A stretch of DNA of 64,000 nucleotides, from the NCBI RefSeq assembly GCF_003590095.1, contig NC_039494.1, forward strand, positions 8,308,001-8,372,000, in the 5' to 3' direction. The DNA is from Trichoplusia ni (taxonomy: Eukaryota > Arthropoda > Insecta > Lepidoptera > Noctuidae). The translations under genes were made by a program, and so were the position numbers. Positions 31,924-41,400 of the stretch are shown here, piece by piece (positions within the stretch are counted from its first letter, which is position 1; each line of letters begins with the position of its first letter). The notes beneath the pieces were generated by a model. The model saw only the letters and a program-made list of their open reading frames with translations, ran no database searches and was not told where the DNA came from.

Positions 31924-34900
31924 TTATAATTTAATATTGTTAGCTTTAATAAATCTACAAAACGCACATATAATTCGGGGATTAGGGAAAAAAGACAGGA
32001 GGTGACGGGTGTTCACTGGTCTTTGAATTCCCAACTGAGTCACGACCCGATCCAAAGCGCAATTTTTGTGCAGGGGGCAATTTAGAAAGATGTGGTCGAT
32101 GGAACCTTCGTCCTGACCACAGATACAAAGTGGGCTGTCGCGGACTCTAATTTTGTGGAGGAAAACTGGAGTGCAGCAATGACCAATACGGATACGGCAT
32201 ATTACTGACGTAACCGTCTTTGGAACCTTTTTGAATTTATAAAACCACGGTTTAGAAGGAATAGTAGGCTGAATTGCTGCATATGCTCCGCCTTTGGCCT
32301 TACTGGTCTCAGACCAATAAGACTGCCAGGCCACGAAGAGGTCAGATTTCGCGCTATGGATCAGGTCGTAGACTTCAGTTGAGAAATATTTCCGGTCTGC
32401 GGAGCTGCTAGAAATAGCAGCTTTCGCCGCGACATCCGCACACTCGTTGCCTGTAATACCCCTATGTCCGGGAATCCATGCCAATATAACCTCTATGCCC
32501 TTACTGGAGCAAGAAAACAAAAGGTTTTTAATATTAAAAATAATGGGACTGCGAAGGAAATCCTTAAAGGGATTTTTGACAATAGCCTCCAGGGCACTAC
32601 TGGAGTCGGAAAAAATAACAGCTTTAGAAATATTGCTGTGTGCCGCAATGTATAAACATGCCTCGAGAATGCCAATGCACTCTCCAGTGAAAACAGATGT
32701 TTCCGGAGGGCACTGGAACTGCAAAAAGGTTTGGGAGTTTGGGATGTAAACTGAGATACCGGTACAGCCGTCTGGGGATAATTTAGATGCATCGGTATAG
32801 AACCTAGCATAATCCGGCCATTTGTCACTAATAATTTGACAGAACCTATCATTCGCCTGAACCGAATCCTTATTTAAACCTATGTTAATAGAGACTCGGG
32901 GAACATAATCTAGAACACTATATGGGGAGGAATAGACGGGTAATTTGGTACACTGGCGAATAGGGGCTGTTTCCTCCACCAACTTTATTTTTCTAAAAGA
33001 CTTTATAGGGAGAGGGGAGTCCTTATGTCTCCAATAAGAACTTTGATTGCAAAGCTGCTCCAAAGTAGTCAGTTTAGACAGAATCTTGTGGGTAGAAAGA
33101 AAGTAGGACTTATAAATGAACTTATCCGCAAGATACTGCCTACGGAGAGAAAGAGGGGGGTCGCCACTCTCGACTTGCAGAGCGTTTATCGGGGTAGACC
33201 TCATACAACCCAAAACAATGCGGAGAGACTTTGATTGAATGGAATCTAGCCTAGCCATAGCAGCTTTGCTGCATGGTTCCAGCCAGAAGGTTCCATAATC
33301 TAATGAACTCCTTATTATGGCATTGTAAATGAGTTTAAGAGTAAATGGGTGAGCACCCCACCAAACGCCTGCCAGAGCCCGCAACAAGTTTATCTTCTTC
33401 TCACATTTATTGAAGACATAGTTAAGATGGGAGACTCCAGATAACTTCGAGTCCAAGATGACTCCTAGAAATCTCACCCGGTCTACAACCGTAATGGGAG
33501 ATCCTTCGATTTCCAGGCGAACATCTGGGCAAACTCGTTTCCGAGTGAAAATTACACTGGAGCTCTTAGGGGCTGATAGACTGAGTCCATGGGACATAAG
33601 CCAGTGATTTAATGAGTCGAGGGATATTTGCATGGATTCCGCTGCTCGTTCCATGGATGAACCCGACACATATAAGCACAGGTCATCCGCATACTGTAAG
33701 ATCCGACAGTCGACGTTGAGAGACGTGTGTAGGTCCGAAGTGTATATGTTGTACAGGATGGGACTGAGTACCGAACCCTGAGGAAGTCCGCGCCAAACGG
33801 TTCTTGGTTCAATGTTTTCGCCTGGGGTATGGAGCTTAACAATACGTCCTGACAGTAAACTACTTATACATTGGCGCATCTTACACGGAATACTCAGCTC
33901 ACGTAACTTACTTCTGAGTACGGAAAGAAGGACGTTGTCGTAAGCAGCAGAGATGTCAAGAAACACCGCAAGGACAGACTCATTCCTGGAAAAGGCGATA
34001 CGGATGTCTGTCACTAAGATGCCTATGCTGTCCATTGTACTTAAACCCCTGCGAAATCCGAATTGCGTTTCCGCAAGAAGGCCGCGACTTTCGATGAACC
34101 ACACTAACCGGTTTTTTATCAGGTGCTCGAACAATTTCCCAATCACAGGCGACAAGGCGATGGGCCGGTAGTGGTCTGCGCAGTCAGGGGATTTACCGGG
34201 TTTAAGGATTGGGATGATGAGCTGGGTCTTCCAGCTGTCAGGGATATATGAGAGGGAGAAACAGGTGTTGAGGAGGGATAAAAGGTATAATCTGCTTTGC
34301 TCTCCGGATTTTTTAAAGAAGGAGTAAGGCACGCCATCCACACCTGGAGCTGAGTCCCGAACGTGATTGAGAACCGTCTCTAATTCACGGGTCGTAAATG
34401 GCGTGTCTAGAGGATCACTGGAAAGAGGGGAGGGTTGAATTATAGGGCATTCCTCACTAAGGGGAACAAAGGGAGGGGCTAGTTTTGTGAGGAATGGTGA
34501 GGCCAGGTCATGGGGAATTGAGGAGGAATTTTGGTCTGAGCAGCCACGACTATACCCTTTAAATTTATTCCAAACTATGGAGGATGGGGTTGTAGGGGTA
34601 AGGGATGCACAGAAACTCTTCCAACCTTCACGCTTCTTTTTCCTAAATAGACGCCTGGATTTAGCAACAATTCGGTTATACTCAATCAGGTTCGCTACCG
34701 ACATAGCCCGAATATACCTGAATTCCGCCTCCCTCCGGGACTTAACCATGGCAGAGCACTCACGGTCCCACCAAGGCGGGGATGAGAGTCTACCAGAGGC
34801 AGAATTCTTAATCGGGATAGAGCCGTCAGCTGCCAAAAGAATAGAACCCAAGTACCGCTCCATACAGGCGCCTAGATTGCCGGAAGATACACTGGGTAAA

Positions 34901-35658
34901 GTGGTGACCATGTTATCCAGATTTTGAGAATACAAGTCCCATTTAGCATCTGAGATCCTGTATTTTAAAAGCGGGGTTTTGTCCCTTTGTGGAAGCATTC
35001 TGTTCCTCAGAGTGGAACATATTGGGTAATGGTCGCTACCATATGTTAGCCCCAATCGTTTCCACTCCAATTGTCCCATCAAACTTGCCGAGCAAAGGGT
35101 AAGATCTACACAGCTTTTACTTTGTCCTGGTCTGGGTAATCGCGTTTCTGACCCATTATTTAGGACACATAGTCCCACGTCATCCATTATATCCACCAAA
35201 TCTAAACCCGGACTGTCACAATGGTCGGATCCCCAAAGAGCATGATGGCAATTAAAATCGCCCAGAATTATTATGGGGTTATGGACAACACACATTCTTT
35301 TAACTAATTCTAAACAATGTGGATTAGGAGATGGAATGTAAATAGAGATAAAATTAATGCCCTGAAGGTTTATACCTACAGCATTAATCTCATCCCCATG
35401 GGGAGGAAGGGAAAGGAGGGAGTATGACAGGGAGTTATTCACGAGCATTGCAGCTCCGCCATAACCGTCAGCACGGTCATCCCGGAGCGTGCTATACCCG
35501 GGAATTCTAAAATTGAGTCGTGGGGTTAACCACGTCTCAGATATAGCAAATATTGCTGGTGTGTACAAGTTAATGAGATGTGATATCTCATGTCTTTTTG
35601 GGAGAGCACTCCTGGCGTTCCACTGCAGGAGATGGAATGTGATGGGTTTGAATTGCTT
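31924..35658 (-). CDS. LINE ORF2: endonuclease, reverse transcriptase, RNase H polyprotein
   Basis: The frame is open from just after a TGA (35661-35659) to the TAA at 31926-31924. No ATG precedes the conserved start of the endonuclease (LLQWNARSALPK at about 35631-35596). The first ATG-coded Met comes after the catalytic Glu. Counting residues from the TTG at 35568: endonuclease SETW (E11), GDFN (103-106), GSDH (177-180); reverse transcriptase LDISAAYD (537-544), QGSVLSP (597-603), YADD (626-629); RNase H with the D926, E963, D988, D1045 set, including IPGHRG; and a zinc motif C1148, C1150, H1159, C1164. It nicks target DNA and primes reverse transcription of the element's RNA in the nucleus. 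ORF2 lies in the +1 frame relative to ORF1 and overlaps it by about 70 nt. Confidence 0.92.
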   Translation of the reverse strand, partial: KQFKPITFHLLQWNARSALPKRHEISHLINLYTPAIFAISETWLTPRLNFRIPGYSTLRDDRADGYGGAAMLVNNSLSYSLLSLPPHGDEINAVGINLQGINFISIYIPSPNPHCLELVKRMCVVHNPIIILGDFNCHHALWGSDHCDSPGLDLVDIMDDVGLCVLNNGSETRLPRPGQSKSCVDLTLCSASLMGQLEWKRLGLTYGSDHYPICSTLRNRMLPQRDKTPLLKYRISDAKWDLYSQNLDNMVTTLPSVSSGNLGACMERYLGSILLAADGSIPIKNSASGRLSSPPWWDRECSAMVKSRREAEFRYIRAMSVANLIEYNRIVAKSRRLFRKKKREGWKSFCASLTPTTPSSIVWNKFKGYSRGCSDQNSSSIPHDLASPFLTKLAPPFVPLSEECPIIQPSPLSSDPLDTPFTTRELETVLNHVRDSAPGVDGVPYSFFKKSGEQSRLYLLSLLNTCFSLSYIPDSWKTQLIIPILKPGKSPDCADHYRPIALSPVIGKLFEHLIKNRLVWFIESRGLLAETQFGFRRGLSTMDSIGILVTDIRIAFSRNESVLAVFLDISAAYDNVLLSVLRSKLRELSIPCKMRQCISSLLSGRIVKLHTPGENIEPRTVWRGLPQGSVLSPILYNIYTSDLHTSLNVDCRILQYADDLCLYVSGSSMERAAESMQISLDSLNHWLMSHGLSLSAPKSSSVIFTRKRVCPDVRLEIEGSPITVVDRVRFLGVILDSKLSGVSHLNYVFNKCEKKINLLRALAGVWWGAHPFTLKLIYNAIIRSSLDYGTFWLEPCSKAAMARLDSIQSKSLRIVLGCMRSTPINALQVESGDPPLSLRRQYLADKFIYKSYFLSTHKILSKLTTLEQLCNQSSYWRHKDSPLPIKSFRKIKLVEETAPIRQCTKLPVYSSPYSVLDYVPRVSINIGLNKDSVQANDRFCQIISDKWPDYARFYTDASKLSPDGCTGISVYIPNSQTFLQFQCPPETSVFTGECIGILEACLYIAAHSNISKAVIFSDSSSALEAIVKNPFKDFLRSPIIFNIKNLLFSCSSKGIEVILAWIPGHRGITGNECADVAAKAAISSSSADRKYFSTEVYDLIHSAKSDLFVAWQSYWSETSKAKGGAYAAIQPTIPSKPWFYKFKKVPKTVTSVICRIRIGHCCTPVFLHKIRVRDSPLCICGQDEGSIDHIFLNCPLHKNCALDRVVTQLGIQRPVNTRHLLSFFPNPRIICAFCRFIKANNIKL

Positions 35659-37072
35659 TCAGCAAGTTTGTGGCAACGTGGTCCGGTAGGGAGTAATTGG
35701 ACAGGAGAGTGGCAAGGAGCATCACAATCTGTTCGATTGTGGATGCCTTCTCGCTTGGAGGTGTAGGGTTTTCAAGTAGAGCACTACCATTGGGAGAGGG
35801 AGGGAAGGAATAACTATTTATGAGGTCCTGGTGTGCCCGTTGGTCATAACCAGGGGCCAGAGGAGCATGGGTTTTTGGTCGAAGGAAGACAGTCTTCCTG
35901 TATGATGTTGTGGACGCCTGGTGGGAGTGCATTGGATGAGGAGTTGGAGAAGGCTGAAGAGGGTGGGATGTTGAGGGGGCTGATGCTAGTACATCAGCGA
36001 AAGATTTCTTAGCTGCAGGGAATAGTTTTGCTGCCTCAGAATAGGAGATATTTTTCTCCGACATGCAAATCTTGATGTTCCTCTGTCTGGAATATTCCGG
36101 GCACTGCTGACTATTTGCATTATGACGACCGTCACAATACAAACACTTTGGTTCGTCTACTGTGCAACTGTCTCCAAAGTGCTCCGCCCCACAGCGGTAG
36201 CACCTCGGTTTGGACCTACACTGTGTTTTGGTATGGCCATACTTGCAACACCCGTAACATTGGACAGTAGGGAAGTGATATAATTCTACAGGGAGGGCGT
36301 TGTGGCAGCAAAAAACTCGCTCAGGAAGTGTCCGACCATCAAATGTTAAGACCACTGTGGAGGTTGGAACCCACTCCGTTTTCCCCTCGCTCTGTACCTT
36401 TCTGTTCATGCGCCTAATCTTCAATATTTTGCCAAAACCTACAGGAGTTGATAGATCGTCGAGGCACTCTAAGTCAGTCCAGTCCGCAGGTACCCCTTTA
36501 ACCACACCCATTCTAGTTATATTAAAAGTAGGGATTACTGTACTGTATCCTTTAGACTTAATGTCAGCGTTGTTAAGGAATGCGTTGGCATCCTCTGGGC
36601 CTTTGAACTCAACTGATATACGGTTTCTGCCTATCCTTTTGATCCCATCCTGTGTAATATTCTTAACTTTAAGTCTCATCAACATCTGTCCAAATTTCAC
36701 AGGATGGATAGATGTACCCGACTTAGGATCAGACTCAACCAAGGATGCAAACACTATGTATGGAGCGACATCAGTATTTGAGTACTTCGATCTGGCAATT
36801 AGAGACGGGGCAGTAGTCCTGTCACGCTTGCCAGATGTTGTATCGTCGTCGTGTTTGTCTTCGGAAACATCATTAATGGCGCGTTTACGCTTTTGTAAAA
36901 TCTGGGACTCTATCGCCTCAAAGGAGGATAGCGGCGCTGATAATATCGGAGTATGGGTAAATAAATCTTGGGATTGAGTGTTGGGAGTGGTTTGGGGAGG
37001 ATTATTAGGGACGGGTTGCAGTGGATTATCGGGATCTGGGGGGCGGCCCGGAGGCCGGTCATCCACTTCCAT
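35588..37072 (-). CDS. LINE ORF1: gag-like RNA-binding protein
   Basis: 494 residues, starting ATG at 37072 (MEVDDRPPGRPPDPDNP) and ending TGA at 35590-35588. The N-terminus is proline-rich, then comes a basic patch (KRKRAI, 61-66). About 103-265 resembles the RRM-like gag domain of jockey/I elements (YIVFASLVESD, VKFGQMLMRL, INDIK-type spacing, VVKGVP). Three zinc knuckles follow: C272-C275-H280-C285, C291-C294-H298-C303 and C310-C313-H317-C324. SYSEAAKLFP at 343-352 is a common post-knuckle motif. The protein is expected to coat the element's RNA and guide it to the nucleus. Its C-terminal codons overlap the start of the ORF2 frame. Long frames on the opposite strand (for example 36300-36977) are shadows. 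Confidence 0.92.
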   Translation of the reverse strand: MEVDDRPPGRPPDPDNPLQPVPNNPPQTTPNTQSQDLFTHTPILSAPLSSFEAIESQILQKRKRAINDVSEDKHDDDTTSGKRDRTTAPSLIARSKYSNTDVAPYIVFASLVESDPKSGTSIHPVKFGQMLMRLKVKNITQDGIKRIGRNRISVEFKGPEDANAFLNNADIKSKGYSTVIPTFNITRMGVVKGVPADWTDLECLDDLSTPVGFGKILKIRRMNRKVQSEGKTEWVPTSTVVLTFDGRTLPERVFCCHNALPVELYHFPTVQCYGCCKYGHTKTQCRSKPRCYRCGAEHFGDSCTVDEPKCLYCDGRHNANSQQCPEYSRQRNIKICMSEKNISYSEAAKLFPAAKKSFADVLASAPSTSHPLQPSPTPHPMHSHQASTTSYRKTVFLRPKTHAPLAPGYDQRAHQDLINSYSFPPSPNGSALLENPTPPSEKASTIEQIVMLLATLLSNYSLPDHVATNLLKAIQTHHIPSPAVERQECSPKKT

Positions 37073-37295
37073 CGTGGATCGGCGTCACACGCATAAAAGG
37101 TGTAAAAAATGAAGTTCTTACCTTCTATGTGACACTTAGACAAACACAATACGAACAAGACGCTCACAAACAGCACAAATACACACAGAGCACACCGAAA
37201 AAACCTTTCTATAGCTTAAAAGCAAAATAGAAACAAACTCCACATGTGTTAGCCACCAAACACAAACCGGACCAGTCCTCTGAAGTATTTATGTC

Positions 37296-37307
37296 AACTT
37301 ATTCCTT
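37296..37307 (+). repeat. Target-site duplication of the LINE, right copy
   Basis: AACTTATTCCTT. The element begins at 37295, reading GACATAAATACTTCAGAGG in its sense. Confidence 0.85.
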
Positions 37308-37514
37308 GGTCACGAAAAAAGTTTTTCATAAACGTCACGTAAATATTTTCATCGAACTGTCAAAATTATATTACCTGATCGAAAAAATGGAACACGGATA
37401 CGGAACTCGAGTTTATGTAAACGCGGCATTATAATTTAGTCGGATTATAATTAAAAATTGGCGCAACGAAAAAAAATATTGAATTGTTCGTTGCGTTTTG
37501 TTTTACTTGTAAGT

Positions 37515-37685
37515 ATGACCGAGGATATCCCAGTTTTAGTTTCGAAATTATTACGCGGTGTAAAGACCGCTGTCCGGTCGCAGCGGCCTTCTAATACTGT
37601 TCAAGTTATAAATGCTCTGGCCGTTCGCTGTTCGCGGCCGGTTTACGCACGGCCTGGCTACAATATACCTACAATGCCACAATAA
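37515..37685 (+). CDS. Small ORF of unknown function
   Basis: I do not recognise this 56-residue product. It reads MTEDIPVLVSKLLRGVKT, then AVRSQRPSNTVQVINALAV, RCSRPVYARPGY and NIPTMPQ, with TAA at 37683-37685. Its codons are coding-like (many G-N-T and G-N-C), and the base composition is clearly richer in GC than both flanks. I chose this ATG because the sequence upstream in frame (from 37458) is AT-rich and low in complexity; A at -3 gives an acceptable start context. It lies on the opposite strand to PUS3 and 0.8 kb from its end. It may be a small host gene, a terminal exon, or a remnant of a transposon protein. Basic residues dominate. No signal peptide or membrane segment is seen. Confidence 0.35.
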   Translation: MTEDIPVLVSKLLRGVKTAVRSQRPSNTVQVINALAVRCSRPVYARPGYNIPTMPQ

Positions 37686-38469
37686 TTATGGAGACAATTA
37701 CTGTACAAAACAATCCCGCTACCATTTGAGGTCGTTTGCATCTTTTTTTAATAGTTCGATGGCTCAATGGCCTTATTATAATGTACAATGGTCACAATAG
37801 CATGGTCTGTAAAAAAGAGAGCGTGGAATACCTAATTTATGTTGATAAAGGATTATGAACGTCTGAATTTTTAATTAATTATTACTTCTATCCGTTTTTT
37901 TTAAGTTTGTATTACAAAATCAATAAATTTGCCATAATATTGTCTTCGTTACTTAACAATTTAATTGCAAAGAATAACGTTTCAATTCCAGTCTAAATAG
38001 CGATCTTTATTCATTTTCTTTGCATTTGTATGGTTTTAAAGAATCATGATTCGATACCTTGCTTTTAAAACACTTCTTTTATAGTCTCTTTCTCTGTAGA
38101 AGAATAGTTTTTTTCTAGTGCTTTTCTCACAGACCTATATATTTTTAAATTTTATCTGATACTTTATGGTAGCCGACCCCAACATAGTTGGGAAAAGGCT
38201 AGGCCAATGATGAATGATCTGATACTTTATGGATGGTCTATTTACTATTTTCTGTTCTGCTGCTCAAGAAATTCAAATTTTAAAAATACCTATAACAGTT
38301 TTTGTCAAAACAAAATGTTATCGTAAAGTTTAATACACATTTTATTAACTTGCAAGTTAATTTAATTAATTGCATCATAATACGCCATATTCAAAACAAA
38401 ATGGAGTTCTGAAAATGTAGGCGTCGTGAAATAAATAAATGAAAAAGAAACACATATTTTTTTTATTTT
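37686..38469. other. Unassigned; one family F scrap
   Basis: 38166-38212 (GTAGCCGACCCCAACATAGT) is the 3' end of a family F repeat, minus orientation. The PUS3 3' untranslated region occupies the right edge; AATAAA overlaps and follows the stop codon. Confidence 0.5.
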
Positions 38470-41400
38470 TTATTCAACCTCTTCATTTTCTCTCCCTCCT
38501 ACTTTTCTCTTCTTTTTGTAATGTTGAATCTTTTCTTCTAAGCTTGCTGTAACAATTAAGTCATGATTAGATACAGTATCTTTGTTGTCCGTTGACTTTA
38601 TCAGAATGACCGTTAAACTGTCAAATCAAAAGCCGTATGTTTAAATGATCAATGTATATTCGGTAAAAAAGTGTGTTATTGCTTACAGCTCTTGTACAAA
38701 ATGTTGAGCAAATAAATTTTAATATTCTCATTCATTTGCGTATTAAGTGCGGCTGGCACAGGACCGTAGAATTTGGCACGAGAAAGGGGAGGCCTATGCT
38801 CAGCAGTAGGAGGACAAAGACTGTGGATGATGATGATGATGATTAGGTAGTTATCAAGCTCAAAACGGTGAAGGAAAACATCGTGAGGAAAGCAGCAAAC
38901 ATGCGAATGTTTTCAATTGTGTGACAAATGACGTCAGAGGTCTTTGAACGGTTTAAAAACTCTGACGCCAGGTTGTATATCAGCCATACGATAAGAGAAC
39001 TGCATACATTGACTGTACGGATGGGCGAGTGGTATAGTTCACCACGATAAAACTATAGAGCGCGACTTGTCGCGGGTTCGAGCCAGGCGTAGGACAAGCG
39101 TTTGTGTTCATAATGCATCCACGAATGCTTGTCCTGAGTCTGAGTGTTTGTGTATGTGACTTGAATGTTTATGAACCCCCCGCAACACAGAAATAAAATA
39201 CATCGCGCGGGGGTCGTTTAAAAAAAACAGTAAAGAAAGTGTTATATAAATAAACAATAAAAATATTATATAGTAAAAAATATAGACTGTTTTCGATCCC
39301 ACTGCTGGGCAAAGCTCTCCCCTTTTCTCTTTCACACCTCTCTATTCTTTGCAAGTTCCGGCCATGCGCCCCGATAGTAAAAAAATATAGATTCTCTTAT
39401 TTAAGTACCTACACTAATGAATTTGGTATAATTTGAGAGAAATGAATGAGTGAGACAGGTATACTTACAACATTTAACTCGTTTCAACAAAGGCGTGTAA
39501 ACCTTTGCCTTAACTCCTTGTATAAGGCAGTCTGAATGGGCCATAATGCTGTCTTTGTCGCTCCCGTTAAGCTCGGCATCTTCCGTCTCGCTCGGCATTA
39601 GAGTGTATTGCTTTTCCAGTTCATCAATTACATCTTTAATCATTGTCGTTCTGAAATATAAAAGAAAAAGATATTTTTCTTTTATTCTAGCCTTTTTATT
39701 ACAAATTTTATACTTAACTTACGTAGCTTAATCAGGTACTCGTAGAAGGATATTATAACGAATTTCGTGCATCTATGGTAATGGTTAAATTTTATAATAT
39801 TCAATACTAAAAAATATCTTATGTAGGAAAACCTGACTGGTATACCGGAGGACGTGGGTTCGATTCCCACCCAGGACAGATATATGTGTGATGAGCTCAA
39901 TCATTTGTCCTGTGTCTGGGTGTATTTTATCTATATTTTGTATATATTTAGACATTTATCAGTTGTCTAGTACTCATAATACAAGCTGTGCTTAGTTTGA
40001 TACTAGATGGCGTTGTGTGCAAGTTGTAGAATATTATGTCATGTTGGGTACGTATGGCGAGTTTCTCCCACAAAAATCAATACTTACTGTATACTACTGT
40101 GGGTCCACTCGCCTTGCAAATGCATCAATATCTCTGCCAGCTCCAATTTATCATAAATCCAAGGATTCTTGTCAGTCAGTTCGTACGTGCAGTGGAATAG
40201 GTTGAGCGGGGCATCTAGCGCCATATTGTATTGTGGCTTCCTGAAAAAATAGAGAATATTAAAAAAAAAACGACTACCGCAGTAAGGAATTTCATCCTTG
40301 TGTTGGTTTCATTAACATACAAATCACATGCACAATGACACCCAGACCCATTAGTGGGTCACATACGTACGTATTTATATTATTGTGATTATAACAGGTC
40401 TGGTATCATAATAATATGCAATAAGAGAAACTATGGTATTATGAACCTGTCCATTAAAACAAATGATGCGACGGTTTAGTCACGGGTATTTATCGGGATT
40501 GCCCGACTAGTTTCAGGCCTAACCGGAGTCAGTTCGACTCGCGACCCAGCCGCGTCGGCTCATGATTAAGGACTCCGGTTGGGTTCGAAACTATATGGGG
40601 GATCCTGATAAATTCATCTGGGTAAACCGTGGCTTCATTTCATAATGAAATCATTCTCACGAAAGTTTTTATAATAAAATTTTTATGATCGAAAATTTAA
40701 AATTAACAATAAATAAATTTGAGGGCCCCAAATCCCAACTTCTTCTGTCCTTCTCAATTTCTAGTCTCACCTTGGATTCTTCTCGACATCAAGCAGTTCC
40801 GTGATGATATCAGGCGACTCCTTACCCTGGCCGATAAGGAGCAGCACCCCCATGATGCACCGGATCTGGTGCCAGAGGAACGCGTTTCCTTCTATCAGCA
40901 GGTAGTACATTGATGTTGCTGGGGAAAAATATTTTTTATTATTATTATATAAAAACTATCTGATCCAGCAAACTGTTTTGTCATATAAACAAATAGGGGT
41001 TGATCGTAGAGGGTTGAAAATTTAGGCTTTTACATTTTTGAAAGCCTCATCACAAAAAATAAAAATATAGTTAATAGATTTAAAAAAAATCTCAACACTC
41101 ATGTTTTGAAATGTAAAATTTTATCCAATTTTGAAAGTTTCGACTGTCAAAGATGCATAAATAACAGCTGGAAACAACTATTTTACAACCTTCCGGAACA
41201 TAGAGGAACTTTTTATTACATATTATATGGTCACCCATCTACGGCACAACCGTGTAAAGTATAGCTAAACCTGTGATCGATCAACTTGTGCTTGCTATAG
41301 CTTACTTACTTATACAAAAAGAAGGCAACATTATTAATGAGAAACTTGCGCATATGAAGCTGAAAATCATCAGCTATTTGAAATTTAAAGCTGAATAAGT

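Larger units (their letters stand above)
31706..37295 (-). mobile_element. Full-length, apparently intact non-LTR retrotransposon (I/jockey group with RNase H)
   Basis: About 5.6 kb, minus strand. From its 5' end at 37295 it has a 223-nt leader, ORF1 (gag, 37072-35588), an overlapping ORF2 (endonuclease, reverse transcriptase, RNase H, ending 31924), a 3' untranslated region of about 200 nt, and an A tail (T-run 31704-31726). Perfect 12-bp target duplications at 31694-31705 and 37296-37307 define both ends exactly. Both frames are open throughout and all catalytic residues that I can check are present, so this is a recent and potentially competent insertion. A gag with three zinc knuckles plus a C-terminal RNase H points to the I-type branch of the jockey/I group, where RNase H is kept. 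It lies downstream of PUS3 in the same orientation. Confidence 0.93.

Noticed and set aside
36300..36977. 225-codon plus-strand ORF
   Set aside because: It is the antisense shadow of the LINE gag. The gag frame has the zinc knuckles and codon bias.
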